A DNA stretch of 64,000 nucleotides from Thermoflexus hugenholtzii JAD2 (lineage in GTDB: Bacteria > Chloroflexota > Anaerolineae > Thermoflexales > Thermoflexaceae). Shown one piece after another: positions 19,459-30,077 of this stretch. The stretch lies in NCBI RefSeq assembly GCF_900187885.1, contig NZ_FYEK01000020.1, positions 26,234 to 90,233 on the forward strand, read 5' to 3'. How positions within the stretch are numbered: the first letter of the stretch is position 1; the number at the start of each line of letters is the position of its first letter. A program made the position numbers and the translations under genes. The notes beneath the pieces are model-generated. The model was not told the DNA's origin and made no database searches. It was given only the letters and a program-made list of their open reading frames with translations.

Positions 19459-20220
19459 ATGAGCTGGGGGCTGGCGGTTTTGCAGCATGCGTTGCGACAG
19501 CCGGGCTGCCCGCTGTGTCGTCTGCAGCGGGAGGCGGAGGCGCGTTACCTAGAGAACCTGCTCTGGGAGAACGTGAACGATCCCGCCACGCGGGAGCAGT
19601 GGGCGGCCGGCCTGGGGTTCTGTGCGCGGCACGCCTGGCAGCTGCAACGCCTGGAGGCCCGCCGCTACGGGGATGGCCTCGGGAACGCGATCCTCTATGA
19701 GGATCTCCTGCAGCGGGTGATCCCCGTCCTGGAGGCGATGGCCCGGGAGCCAGCCATGGATCCGCTCCCCCTTCACCGGCGGCTGGCTCACGTCCTCCGC
19801 CTCCCCCGCTCAGGGGATCCCGAAGGGATCCCCGGCTTGCAGGGGCGGGCGCGCTGTCGGGTGTGCCGGCTGGGGGAGGAGACCGCGCGGGCGTATGCGG
19901 AGTGGCTGGTCGAAGGGCTGGGGGACGCCGAGGTCCGGGCGCGCTACGCGGCTTCGGATGGGCTGTGCCTGCCTCACCTGCGGATGACCCTGATCTGCGC
20001 CCGCACGCGCGCTCCTCAGGCTCTGGCGGATCTGGCCGGCGATGCCGTCCGACGCCTTCAACGCCTGCTCGGCGCGCTGCGGGAATACATCCGCAAGCAC
20101 GACTGGAACTATCGCCATGAGCCGATGAGCCCGGAGGAGCGCCGTTCGTGGATCCGGGTGGTCGCCTTCTTCGTCGGGGAGGGAGAAGGGGATGGTTCGC
20201 TGGACGATCGAGGTGGATGA
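19459..20220 (+). CDS. DUF6062 family protein under fluoride riboswitch
   Basis: This 253-residue protein matches the DUF6062 pattern CPLCRLQREAEARYLENLLWE...VND. It contains the same cysteine layout twice: CPLC followed by GFCARH in the first half, and CRVC followed by GLCLPH in the second. This suggests two metal-binding or redox modules of CxxC...CxxH type. There is no signal peptide or membrane helix. It is the first gene after the fluoride riboswitch and terminator, and overlaps the next gene by 29 bases. Its function is unknown. It is not a CrcB/Fluc or CLC-F exporter, which the riboswitch would normally predict. Confidence 0.8.
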   Translation: MSWGLAVLQHALRQPGCPLCRLQREAEARYLENLLWENVNDPATREQWAAGLGFCARHAWQLQRLEARRYGDGLGNAILYEDLLQRVIPVLEAMAREPAMDPLPLHRRLAHVLRLPRSGDPEGIPGLQGRARCRVCRLGEETARAYAEWLVEGLGDAEVRARYAASDGLCLPHLRMTLICARTRAPQALADLAGDAVRRLQRLLGALREYIRKHDWNYRHEPMSPEERRSWIRVVAFFVGEGEGDGSLDDRGG

Positions 20221-20629
20221 GGAGACCGCGCAGCGCTGGCAGGCCCTTTGGGCGTCCCGGGGCCTGAGCCCCACGGAGGGTTTGCTCTTCTTCCTGGGGC
20301 TGGGAGCCGCGTATGCGGAGGGTCAGGCGGTCCTCTCCGGGGTGGCCGCCGGGACCCATTCCGCGGAGGAGGTAGAGCGCCTGATCCGGCGCCTGGTGGA
20401 GCTCGAAGGACGCCACGCGGTGGTGAGGTTCCGGCTGTTTCAATGCGAGCAAGCGCTCCAGCGTTGGGAGCTCAGCCATGGGGCCATTGAGACCATGAGC
20501 ACCGGGCTGCAGGAGGTGGTCCGTCGCCTCCGGGAGGAGAACGCCCAGCTTCGCGAGGCCTTGCGCCGTCTGCAGGGGGACTCGGCGGCCGGGGCAATGG
20601 ATCCCGGAGGCGGAGTGGGTGGAGCCTGA
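20192..20629 (+). CDS. small coiled-coil protein, second gene of the fluoride operon
   Basis: This 145-residue protein has an N-terminal unit (VRWTIEVDEETAQRWQALW) resembling a ribbon-helix-helix or small helical domain. A C-terminal coiled coil follows (about 90-130, EVVRRLREENAQLREALRRLQ). No family is recognised. GGAGAAGGGG precedes the ATG, and its start overlaps the DUF6062 gene by 29 bases, so the two are translationally linked. The 139-residue protein at 21899 has the same architecture. Confidence 0.65.
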   Translation: MVRWTIEVDEETAQRWQALWASRGLSPTEGLLFFLGLGAAYAEGQAVLSGVAAGTHSAEEVERLIRRLVELEGRHAVVRFRLFQCEQALQRWELSHGAIETMSTGLQEVVRRLREENAQLREALRRLQGDSAAGAMDPGGGVGGA

Positions 20630-20650
20630 ACGTCCGGCGGGGGGCGCGGG

Positions 20651-21151
20651 ATGGAACGGATCACCCGGTTCTGTCCGGAGTGCTGGGCGGAGCTGCCTGC
20701 AGGGGAGCAGGCGGTTTGCCCGGCCTGTGGGGCTTCCCTGACGGAGGAGCGCGATTTCTTTGAGAAGCTGCTCCGTGCCCTCTGGCATCCGGAGCGGACC
20801 CGGGCGGCGACCGCGGCGGCCGTCCTGGGGCAGCTGGGGGATCCACGGGCGGTGCCGCCTTTGATCGAGGCGGCCCTCCGCGCCCGGGATTTCGGCGTCC
20901 AGGAGGCTGCGGTGCGCAGCCTGGGACGTCTGCGGGATCCGCGGGCGATCCCCGCCCTGGCGTTGCTGTTGCGGATGGAGAGCCCCCTCCCCGTGCGCCT
21001 GGCGGCGGTGAAGGCCCTGGCGGCCTTTGACGATCCTCGAGCGCGGGAAGCCCTGCGGGGCGCGCTGAACGACCCCTCCGGGGTAGTGCGGCAGGCGGCC
21101 CGGGAAGCGTGGAAAGCCGGTTCTCGCCTGGTGAGCCAAGAGGAGGGATGA
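20651..21151 (+). CDS. zinc-ribbon plus HEAT-repeat protein
   Basis: This 166-residue protein has a zinc ribbon at residues about 8-31 (CPECWAEL, then CPACG). About three to four HEAT repeats follow (DPRAVPPLIEAALRARDFGV, DPRAIPALALLLRMESPLPV, DPRAREALRGALNDPSGVV), similar to PBS-lyase-type HEAT repeats. It has no catalytic site and is probably a scaffold or adaptor. It is 21 bases after the previous gene and shares the fluoride-riboswitch transcript unless a promoter was missed. Confidence 0.75.
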   Translation: MERITRFCPECWAELPAGEQAVCPACGASLTEERDFFEKLLRALWHPERTRAATAAAVLGQLGDPRAVPPLIEAALRARDFGVQEAAVRSLGRLRDPRAIPALALLLRMESPLPVRLAAVKALAAFDDPRAREALRGALNDPSGVVRQAAREAWKAGSRLVSQEEG

Positions 21152-21273
21152 AAGGAGGGCCATCGCAGCCTGGTTCTCTTCGAGATGAGCGAGCGCCTTG
21201 GGTTTCGGAGGGCAGGTAACTGGCCTGAGGATCTCGATCTTTGAAATCTTTTCCATCCGGAGGCAAGGCAGCG

Positions 21274-21805
21274 ATGAACCTGTGGAAGGATCTTCTGCCC
21301 GGACCGGATGTGCCCCATATGATCCATGTGGTGGTGGAGATCCCCAAGGGATCTCGCAATAAATATGAGTTCGACAAATCGACGGGCATGCTTCGCCTCG
21401 ATCGAGTTCTTTATTCTCCCCTCCATTATCCGGGAGATTACGGCTTGATTCCTCGGACCCTTTATGAGGATGGAGATCCCCTGGATGTTCTGGTGATGGT
21501 CACGGAGCCGACGTTCCCGGAGTGCATCATCGTGGCGCGGCCCATCGGATTGTTCCGGATGATGGATCGGGAGGTGCCGGATGATAAGATCCTGGCGGTC
21601 CCTGCCATGGACCCGCTGTTCCAGGATTACCACGATATCTCGGACATTCCCCAACATTTCCTCCGAGAGGTTGCGCATTTCTTCGCGGTCTACAAGGATC
21701 TGGAGGGGGGGGCGGGTGCGGACGCTGGGATGGGAGAACGCGGATCGGGCCAAGGAGCGGATCCTTCACGCCGTCCGGCTTTACGCGGCGCGCGAAGGGG
21801 AGTGA
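21274..21805 (+). CDS. ppa: inorganic pyrophosphatase, frameshifted in a G8 tract
   Basis: This is a soluble class I pyrophosphatase (PPi to 2 Pi). [35 protein letters not shown] and [13 protein letters not shown] hold the usual metal ligands, all intact. After KDLEG the frame breaks at eight Gs (21705-21712). With seven Gs the protein continues [18 protein letters not shown] and stops at 21805, about 176 residues, the normal family length. As read, the frame instead runs to 21915 with an unrelated tail. This may be an assembly error in a homopolymer or a real slippery site. The enzyme is classically inhibited by fluoride, and it lies about 120 bases downstream of the fluoride-riboswitch genes on the same strand. 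Confidence 0.85.
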
Positions 21806-21898
21806 AGGACCCCAACCGGTGGAGGCCGCGGCGGGATGATCGCCGGCGGATCTGCTTCCGGGGCCCGGAACTGAGCCCATTGAGGAGGGAAGGCAGGG

Positions 21899-23940
<2,042 letters not shown>

Positions 23941-23946
23941 CTATAA

Positions 23947-23987
23947 ACGTCGATGGGGAGGGCTGTTGGGCCGCTCCCCATCGACGT
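23947..23987 (-). terminator. terminator or attenuator between the Roadblock gene and pyrG
   Basis: ACGTCGATGGGGAG (23947-23960) pairs perfectly over 14 bp with CTCCCCATCGACGT (23974-23987). On the minus strand it follows the Roadblock stop and is followed by only TTTAT. It may end that transcript or attenuate pyrG. Confidence 0.6.
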
Positions 23988-24011
23988 GAGCTCCCGGATC
24001 CCATTGCCGGT

Positions 24012-24386
24012 TCACCCCATCAGTTTGGCCAGATCCTGGGCTGCCCGGCGCATGTCCAGGAACACCAGACCCAGCTTGGCGTTCTCCCGCGCCAGGACGG
24101 TGAGCACGGCCTCCTGGCCCACGGCCATCAGGATCACGTAGCCGTTGGAACCGTGCACATAAACCTGGTCCAGGGTCCCTCGCCCCAGCTCGCTGGCGAT
24201 CCGCTCCCCCAGGGAGAGCATGGCCGCGGACATGGCGGAGACCCGATCCTCCTCCACATCCCGGGGGAGCGCGGAGGCGATGATCAACCCATCCACGGAA
24301 ACCAGAGCTGAGGCCTCGATGTCCGGCGTGCTGGCCTGGAGGTCCTTCAGTCGTTGCACGATCAGCTCGGTGCGGGACCTGGCCAT
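24012..24386 (-). CDS. Roadblock/LC7 domain protein
   Basis: This 124-residue single-domain protein matches Roadblock/LC7 (MglB-like): IEASALVSVDGLIIASALP at the start and DQVYVHGSNGYVILMAVG in the central sheet, followed by ENAKLGLVFLDMRRAAQDL. In bacteria such proteins bind and regulate Ras-like GTPases such as MglA, or act with them in polarity and motility. No GTPase gene is seen in the window. The ATG at 24386 is preferred; the longer frame to 24602 reads through an intergenic repeat. pyrG follows on the same strand after a strong hairpin. Confidence 0.8.
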   Translation of the reverse strand: MARSRTELIVQRLKDLQASTPDIEASALVSVDGLIIASALPRDVEEDRVSAMSAAMLSLGERIASELGRGTLDQVYVHGSNGYVILMAVGQEAVLTVLARENAKLGLVFLDMRRAAQDLAKLMG

Positions 24387-24500
24387 CGGAGTCGCTCCAC
24401 GGCTTGAGGATTTACCGCTCTGAGCATACCATGGCCTCCCCAGGCCGTCAACGCCTGGGAGCTCTCCTTCCCGGCGGTGTCGAATGAATTCGGCCTCAAA

Positions 24501-24681
24501 AGGCCTTCGGCCGATGGTCAGCCTGGGCGCCGACCGGAAAGGTGTTTTTGCGTCGGCGGAGGCCGACGCCTGGCGCGCAGCGCCTTGGGAGGCCGATTTC
24601 AATCGGCGTGAAGGCCTTCGGCCAGTGGTCGGCCTGCGCCGACCGGGGAAAGGTGTCGGCGGAGACCGATTTCAATCAGCG
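24501..24681. repeat. imperfect direct repeat in the gap before the lipid-kinase gene
   Basis: The 323-base gap 24387-24709 has no gene. It holds two 44-base near-copies, 24501-24544 and 24612-24655, each beginning AGGCCTTCGGCC and ending AAAGGTG, offset by 111 bases. Each is followed by TCGGCGGAG. The palindrome CCGATTTCAATCGG (24593-24606) is echoed by CCGATTTCAATCAG at 24666-24679. The unit is GC-rich with several small inverted repeats, as in dispersed intergenic repeats. No terminal inverted repeats or transposase are present. Confidence 0.75.
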
Positions 24682-24709
24682 AGCCAAATCGCCATTGGAG
24701 CGAGGGGCA

Positions 24710-25627
24710 GTGGAGGAGCGCTGGTGGGTGATCGTGAATCCGGTGGCCGGCAACGGCCGCACCGGGCGCCGGTGGGGCGGGCTGGAGGCCCGCCTGCGCG
24801 TGGAAGGGATCCGGATGGAGGTCGTCTTCACCCAGGAGCCGGGCCACGCCACGGCCCTGGCCCGTCAAGGGATCGAAGCCGGGTTCACCACCGTGGTGGG
24901 GGTGGGCGGCGATGGGACCCTCCACGAGATCCTCAACGGCCTCCCGTTGGAGGATCCCGAGCGGATGCAGCGGATCCGCCTGGGCATGCTCCCCTTGGGC
25001 ACCGGCTCCGACTTCGTCCGCACCTTTGGGCTGCCCCGGGACCCGGTGGCGGCGGCCCTCCGGTTGCGGGAGGGGCGGGTGCACTGGGTGGACGTGGGGC
25101 AGGTGACCTGCCGGCGGGCCGGAGAGACCGTCACCCGTTATTTCGTCAACGCCGCCGGCCTGGGCTTCGATGGGGAGGTGGCCGATCGCACCAACCGGGG
25201 GATCAAGGCCTTCGGCGCCACCGGCACCTATCTGGTCTATCTCTTCCTCACGCTCCTCATGTATCAGAATAAAACCGTCCGCCTCCGCCTGGACGGAGAG
25301 GAGCACGCCGGGCGGATGAACTCGGTGCTGGTCTGCAACGGTCGTTACTTCGGAGGCGGGATGTTCATCGCCCCTCAGGCTGCTGTCGACGACGGCTGGT
25401 TCGACGTCATCGTGCTGGGAGATCTCGGGAAGGGGGAGATCGTCTGGAACCTCCCCCGGGTGTATCGGGGAACCCATCTGACGCATCCGAAGATCACCTG
25501 GCGGCGCGCCCGGGAGGTCCATGTGGAAGCCCAGGAGCGGATGTTCCTGCAGGCGGAGGGGGAGCTCATCGGGGAGGCTCCCGCCGCTTTCCGCCTCCTC
25601 CCCCGGGCCTTGCCCTTCCTGGCCTGA
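24710..25627 (+). CDS. diacylglycerol/sphingosine-kinase-like protein (YegS/DagK family)
   Basis: This 305-residue protein is a DAGK-catalytic-domain lipid kinase. The N-terminal part has IVNPVAGNGRTGRRW and the nucleotide-binding motif VGVGGDGTLHEILNGL, then LPLGTGSDFVRTFGLP. The C-terminal sheet carries AAGLGFDGEVA and CNGRYFGGGMFIAPQAAVDDGWFDV. Such enzymes phosphorylate lipid alcohols at the membrane; the substrate is unknown. The start is taken as GTG 24710 after GAGGGG. The same frame runs open to 24542, but that part is the intergenic repeat. Confidence 0.85.
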   Translation: MEERWWVIVNPVAGNGRTGRRWGGLEARLRVEGIRMEVVFTQEPGHATALARQGIEAGFTTVVGVGGDGTLHEILNGLPLEDPERMQRIRLGMLPLGTGSDFVRTFGLPRDPVAAALRLREGRVHWVDVGQVTCRRAGETVTRYFVNAAGLGFDGEVADRTNRGIKAFGATGTYLVYLFLTLLMYQNKTVRLRLDGEEHAGRMNSVLVCNGRYFGGGMFIAPQAAVDDGWFDVIVLGDLGKGEIVWNLPRVYRGTHLTHPKITWRRAREVHVEAQERMFLQAEGELIGEAPAAFRLLPRALPFLA

Positions 25628-25677
25628 GGGCGACGTCCGCCTCCGCGCCTCGCATCCTGTGGAGGAGCCGAGCCGGT

Positions 25678-26811
25678 ATGCTAACCATTCAGGAATGCCG
25701 GACGCCGGCGGAGCGCCGGGCTTTCGTGACGTTCCCCTGGCGGGTTTACCGGAGTGATCCTCACTGGGTGCCTCCGCTGATCAGCGAGCGGATGGCCTTC
25801 TTCGACCCGCAGCGGAACCCCTTCTATCAGCACGCGGAGGTGGCCCTTTTCATGGCCCGGCGGGATGGGGAGCCGGTGGGCACCATCGCTGCCCTCATCA
25901 ATCACCAGCACAACGCTTTCCACAACGAGCGGGTGGGGTTCTTCGGAGCCTTCGAGGTGCTGCCGGACCGGGAGGCCGCCCATGCGTTGCTGGCCACCGC
26001 CCGGGACTGGGTCCGGGAGCGGGGGATGACGGCCCTGCGGGGCCCGGCCACCTTCAGCACCAACGAGGAGTGCGGCCTCCTCATTGAGGGCTTCGAAGAG
26101 CCCCCGCGCATCCTGATGGCTTACAACCCTGCCTATTACCGGGACTTCATTGAAAGCTTCGGCTTCCAGAAGGCGATGGATCTCTACGCCTATGAACTCA
26201 CAGTGGAGGTCTTCAACTGGCCGGAGAAGCTGGTCCGGGTGGTGGAGAAGCTGAAGAGCCGGGCGAAGTTCCGGGTTCGCCCGGGAAACATCCGGCGCTT
26301 CCGGGAGGAACTGGATCGCATCAAGAAGGTCTACAACTCCGCCTGGGAGCGGAACTGGGGTTTCGTGCCGCTGACGGATGCGGAGATCGAGCACATGGCG
26401 GCCCAGCTGATCCGCTTCGTGGACCCGGATTTGGTGTTCATCGCCGAGGTCGATGACGAGCCCATCGGCTTCTCCCTAACCCTGCCGGATCTGAACCAGG
26501 CCCTGCGCAAAGCCTACCCGCGGCCCGGGGTGCCGGAGTGGTGGACGTTGATCAAGCTTCTTTACTACTGGAAAGTGCGCCGGGTGGTGGACACCATCCG
26601 CGTGCTGGCCATGGGGGTGGTGGAGAGCTGGCGCGCCCAGGGGGTGAGCGCCCTGTTTTACTACGAGACGGCGAAGGCGGCTCTGCCCAAGGGCTACCGG
26701 CGCGCGGAGATGTCCTGGATCCTGGAGAACAACCTGATGATGAACCGGGACATCCGGACGATGGGCGGGCGGCTGTATAAGATCTACCGCATGTATGAGC
26801 TGCCGCTGTGA
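25678..26811 (+). CDS. GNAT-superfamily-like protein of unknown function
   Basis: This 377-residue protein has the long-chain GNAT-like layout seen in conserved proteins annotated as N-acetyltransferase. Features include WRVYRSDPHWVPPLISERMAFFDPQRNPFYQHAE near the N-terminus, FMARRDGEPVGTIAALI, and a C-terminal second lobe (VAEVDDEPIGFSLTLPD, then VVESWRAQGVSALFYYETA). The C-terminal lobe holds the GNAT acyl-CoA motif position, but no specific acceptor can be named. Its stop overlaps the MFS start by one base (TGATG), so the two are co-translated. Confidence 0.75.
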   Translation: MLTIQECRTPAERRAFVTFPWRVYRSDPHWVPPLISERMAFFDPQRNPFYQHAEVALFMARRDGEPVGTIAALINHQHNAFHNERVGFFGAFEVLPDREAAHALLATARDWVRERGMTALRGPATFSTNEECGLLIEGFEEPPRILMAYNPAYYRDFIESFGFQKAMDLYAYELTVEVFNWPEKLVRVVEKLKSRAKFRVRPGNIRRFREELDRIKKVYNSAWERNWGFVPLTDAEIEHMAAQLIRFVDPDLVFIAEVDDEPIGFSLTLPDLNQALRKAYPRPGVPEWWTLIKLLYYWKVRRVVDTIRVLAMGVVESWRAQGVSALFYYETAKAALPKGYRRAEMSWILENNLMMNRDIRTMGGRLYKIYRMYELPL

Positions 26812-28061
26812 TGTGGGCCCGGACGCTCTGGCGGAAGGGGCGGGCGCTCTGGCCCTTCGGAGGGTCGTTCACCCTGCTCTGGCTGGGCCAGTTCCTCTCG
26901 CAGGTGGGCGATCAGTTCTTGTTCATCGCCGGCCTGAGCCTCCTGAACCGCCTGACGGACTCCCGGGCGGCCTTCGGGGGGCTGGCCCTGGCCATCACCG
27001 TCCCTCAGATCCTCTTCGGGCTGTGGGGCGGGGTCTTCGTGGATCGATGGCCCCGCCGCTTCGTGCTGATCGGCTCGGACATCGCCCGCGCCCTGATCGT
27101 CCTGGGCGCGTTGACCGTGCAGACGAACGCCGATCTGTGGCGGATGTATCCGCTGGCCTCGGCCCTGGCCATCGCCGGGCTTTTCTTCTACCCCGCCCGC
27201 AACGCCGTGCTCCCCGCCCTGGTCCCGCCCGCCCACCTGCTCCAGGCCAACGCGGTGCTCCAGGCCAGCTACATCCTGGCCCTGATCGTGGGGGGGATCT
27301 CAGCTGGCCTCTTCGTGGATCGCTTCGGCCCTTACACGGCCTTCGTTCTGGACAGCCTCACCTTCCTGATCTCCGCCATCAGCCTGGCCTGTATCCGCCT
27401 GCCGCCGGCCGTCAATCGCCCCCAGCCTGCCCTGCAGAACTCCCCCGGCCGGGATCTGTTAGAGGGCCTTCGCTTCGTCTGGGAGCAACGGGCCCTCCGC
27501 CGGGTGACGGCCATCACTCCCTTCGCCACCGTGGGGATCGGGACGGTCCAGGTCCTCGGCCTGGCCTTCCTGGCGGAGGTCCTGAACGTGCGAGCCGGAG
27601 GCTTCGGGTGGACGATGGCGATGATGGGCGTGGGCCTGGCACTGGGGCTGGGCGGGATGCCGCTGCTGGGCCGCTGGCTTCCTCCGCACCGGGCCGTGGG
27701 GCTGGCCCTGGCGGCCGCCGGCCTGGCCACCGTGCTCTTCAGTCAGGCCCAGACCTTCGCCTTCGTCCTCATCGCCGCCCTGGCGATGGGATTGTGCGTG
27801 GTGATCGCCCGGGCGGGGCTGGCCACCCTGATGCAACAGCTGACCCCGGATGGCCTGCGTGGGCGGGTGGATAGCCTGCTTAACCTCTCGGTCAACGGGG
27901 CCCTGGCCCTGGCCCAGGGGAGCGCCGGGCTCTTCGGGCAGTTGTGGGGGCCTCGCCCGGTGCTCCTGGGGGCCGGCCTCCTGATGATCGCGGTGGGCGG
28001 CTTGGCGACCCTCAGCATGCGCAGGCTGGTCTATGAGCCGGAATCCCGGGTCCAGCTTTGA
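26811..28061 (+). CDS. MFS transporter
   Basis: This 416-residue protein has about 12 hydrophobic helices and an MFS-type signature after helix 2 (GVFVDRWPRRFVLIGSD), with a weaker copy in the second half. It resembles MFS_3/enterobactin- or macrolide-efflux-type proteins, like the one at 13134, but substrate is unknown. The ATG at 26811 is preferred to the GTG at 26808 and overlaps the stop of the GNAT-like gene by one base, indicating coupled translation. Confidence 0.85.
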   Translation: MWARTLWRKGRALWPFGGSFTLLWLGQFLSQVGDQFLFIAGLSLLNRLTDSRAAFGGLALAITVPQILFGLWGGVFVDRWPRRFVLIGSDIARALIVLGALTVQTNADLWRMYPLASALAIAGLFFYPARNAVLPALVPPAHLLQANAVLQASYILALIVGGISAGLFVDRFGPYTAFVLDSLTFLISAISLACIRLPPAVNRPQPALQNSPGRDLLEGLRFVWEQRALRRVTAITPFATVGIGTVQVLGLAFLAEVLNVRAGGFGWTMAMMGVGLALGLGGMPLLGRWLPPHRAVGLALAAAGLATVLFSQAQTFAFVLIAALAMGLCVVIARAGLATLMQQLTPDGLRGRVDSLLNLSVNGALALAQGSAGLFGQLWGPRPVLLGAGLLMIAVGGLATLSMRRLVYEPESRVQL

Positions 28062-28115
28062 CCCTGAACCCTCGGTTCCCCCATCCGGTGATGCACGCTG
28101 GATCCCGCTCCTGTC

Positions 28116-28144
28116 TGAAGCAGAGGCTCGCGCTGCACTATAAT
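28116..28144 (+). promoter_or_regulatory. promoter of gatC-gatA
   Basis: A perfect TATAAT (28139-28144) lies 66 bases before the gatC start. The -35 position 17 bases upstream (TGAAGC) is a weak match. Confidence 0.55.
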
Positions 28145-28209
28145 TCAGTGAGAGCGGCCGATCTCTTTAAATCCAGGCCTTTATCTCCAGGAATGCACCG
28201 GAGGTAATC

Positions 28210-28503
28210 ATGGCGATCTCCCGGGAGGAAGTGGAGCACATCGCCGAGCTGGCCAAGCTGGCTCTGACGGAAGAAGAAAAAACCCTCTACGCGGAACAGC
28301 TCTCCGCCATCTTGGAGTATTTCCGCCAGCTGCAGGAGGTGGATACCTCGGGGATCCCGCCGACGGCCACCGTCCTGCCGATCCGCAACGTCTTCCGGCC
28401 CGATGAGCCGGGGGAGCCGATGTCCCGGGAGGAGCTGCTTCGGAACGCCCCCGCCCAGGCGGACGGATGTTTTCAGGTGCAGCCGATCCTGGAGTTCGAC
28501 TGA
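28210..28503 (+). CDS. gatC: Asp-tRNA(Asn)/Glu-tRNA(Gln) amidotransferase subunit C
   Basis: This 97-residue subunit stabilises the GatCAB transamidase that converts misacylated Glu-tRNA(Gln) or Asp-tRNA(Asn). It has the family pattern [21 protein letters not shown] at the start, [18 protein letters not shown] in the middle and [19 protein letters not shown] near the end. It is followed by gatA after 11 bases. AGGTAATC precedes the ATG and a TATAAT promoter lies upstream. Confidence 0.93.
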   Translation: MAISREEVEHIAELAKLALTEEEKTLYAEQLSAILEYFRQLQEVDTSGIPPTATVLPIRNVFRPDEPGEPMSREELLRNAPAQADGCFQVQPILEFD

Positions 28504-28514
28504 GGAGGCAGGCC

Positions 28515-30017
28515 GTGGCCCCCTGGCGGTGGACGATTCACGAGACCCTGGAGCATCTGCGGCGCGGCGAGATCTCCGCGGTGGAGGTCACCCGGGCGTA
28601 TCTCGACCGCATCGAGGCCCTCGATCCCTTCCTGCACGCCTACATCACGGTGACGCCGGAGGAAGCCCTCGCCCAGGCCCGGGAGGCGGACGCCCGCTGG
28701 ACGGCCTGGCGACGGGATCCGTCGACGTCGCTCCCGCCGCTCAACGGGATCCCCCTGGCCATTAAGGACGTGATCTGCGTGCGGGGAGTGCGCTGCACCT
28801 GTGGCTCCCGTATCCTCGAGAACTTCGTCCCGCCTTATGACGCCACCGCGGTGGCCCGGCTGCGGGAGGCCGGGGCGGTCTTCCTGGGGAAGACCAACAC
28901 CGATGAGTTCGCCATGGGCTCCTCCACGGAGAACTCGGCCTTCGGGCCCACTCGCAACCCTTGGAACCCCGAGCGGGTGCCCGGCGGATCCTCCGGGGGC
29001 AGTGCGGCGGCGGTGGCGGCCGACCTCTGCGCCGGAGCCCTGGGCACCGACACCGGGGGTTCCGTCCGCCAGCCGGCCGCGCTATGCGGCGTGGTGGGCC
29101 TCAAGCCCACCTACGGACGGGTCTCCCGCTACGGCCTGGTGGCCTATGGCTCCTCCCTGGATCAAATCGGGCCCATCACCAAGGACGTGCGGGATGCGGC
29201 GCTGTTGTTGCAGATCATCGCGGGGCCGGACCCACGGGACGCCACCTCATGGCCGGCGCCCGTCCCGGATTACACCCAGGCCCTGATCCCGGATCTTCGG
29301 GGGATGCGGGTCGGGGTTCCCCCGGAGTATTTCATCCCCGGGATGCAGCCGGAGGTGGAGCGGGCCGTCCGGGAGGCCATTGAGGTCCTGGCCGAGCTGG
29401 GCGCGGAGGTGATCGAGGTCTCCCTGCCCCACACCCGCTACGCCCTGCCGACTTACTATCTGATCGCCCCGGCGGAGGCCTCGGCGAACCTGGCCCGCTA
29501 CGACGGCGTCAAATACGGCCTGCGGATCCAGGGGGAGACCATCTGGGACACTTACCGCCTCACGCGGGGGAACGGGTTCGGGCCCGAGGTCAAGCGGCGC
29601 ATCATGCTGGGGACCTATGCGCTGTCTGCCGGTTATTACGATGCCTACTACCTGAAGGCCCAGAAGGTGCGCACGCTGATCCGGCAGGATTTCGAACGGG
29701 CCTTCGAGCGGGTGGACGTGATCGTCTGCCCCACCTCGCCCACGACGGCCTTCCGGCTGGGGGAGCGCACCGCCGACCCGTTGCAAATGTATCTCGCGGA
29801 TATCTTCACCATCACTGCGAACCTGGCCGGCATCTGCGGCATCAGCGTCCCGTGCGGTTTCGATGGGGAAGGTCTGCCCATCGGGTTGCAGATCCTGGGA
29901 CCTGCCCTGGGAGAGGAGAAGATCCTGCGCGTGGCCTACGCCTATGAGCAGGCCACCCCGTGGCATCATCAGCGCCCGCCGATCGATGCGGCGCTTCAGG
30001 GGCGAGCGGGGGCCTGA
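28515..30017 (+). CDS. gatA: Asp-tRNA(Asn)/Glu-tRNA(Gln) amidotransferase subunit A
   Basis: This 500-residue amidase supplies ammonia from glutamine to GatB. The amidase signature is complete: the catalytic lysine in [18 protein letters not shown], the glycine-serine region [16 protein letters not shown] and the second serine in [16 protein letters not shown], followed by [15 protein letters not shown]. The start is GTG 28515, after GAGGAGG. gatB is not in this window, so the operon is only gatC-gatA here, as in several bacteria. Confidence 0.95.
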   Translation: MAPWRWTIHETLEHLRRGEISAVEVTRAYLDRIEALDPFLHAYITVTPEEALAQAREADARWTAWRRDPSTSLPPLNGIPLAIKDVICVRGVRCTCGSRILENFVPPYDATAVARLREAGAVFLGKTNTDEFAMGSSTENSAFGPTRNPWNPERVPGGSSGGSAAAVAADLCAGALGTDTGGSVRQPAALCGVVGLKPTYGRVSRYGLVAYGSSLDQIGPITKDVRDAALLLQIIAGPDPRDATSWPAPVPDYTQALIPDLRGMRVGVPPEYFIPGMQPEVERAVREAIEVLAELGAEVIEVSLPHTRYALPTYYLIAPAEASANLARYDGVKYGLRIQGETIWDTYRLTRGNGFGPEVKRRIMLGTYALSAGYYDAYYLKAQKVRTLIRQDFERAFERVDVIVCPTSPTTAFRLGERTADPLQMYLADIFTITANLAGICGISVPCGFDGEGLPIGLQILGPALGEEKILRVAYAYEQATPWHHQRPPIDAALQGRAGA

Positions 30018-30077
30018 CGCGTTCCGGCACGGAACGGAGGGATCCGCCCGCAGGCCGATCCCGGACTCGGATCGCCG

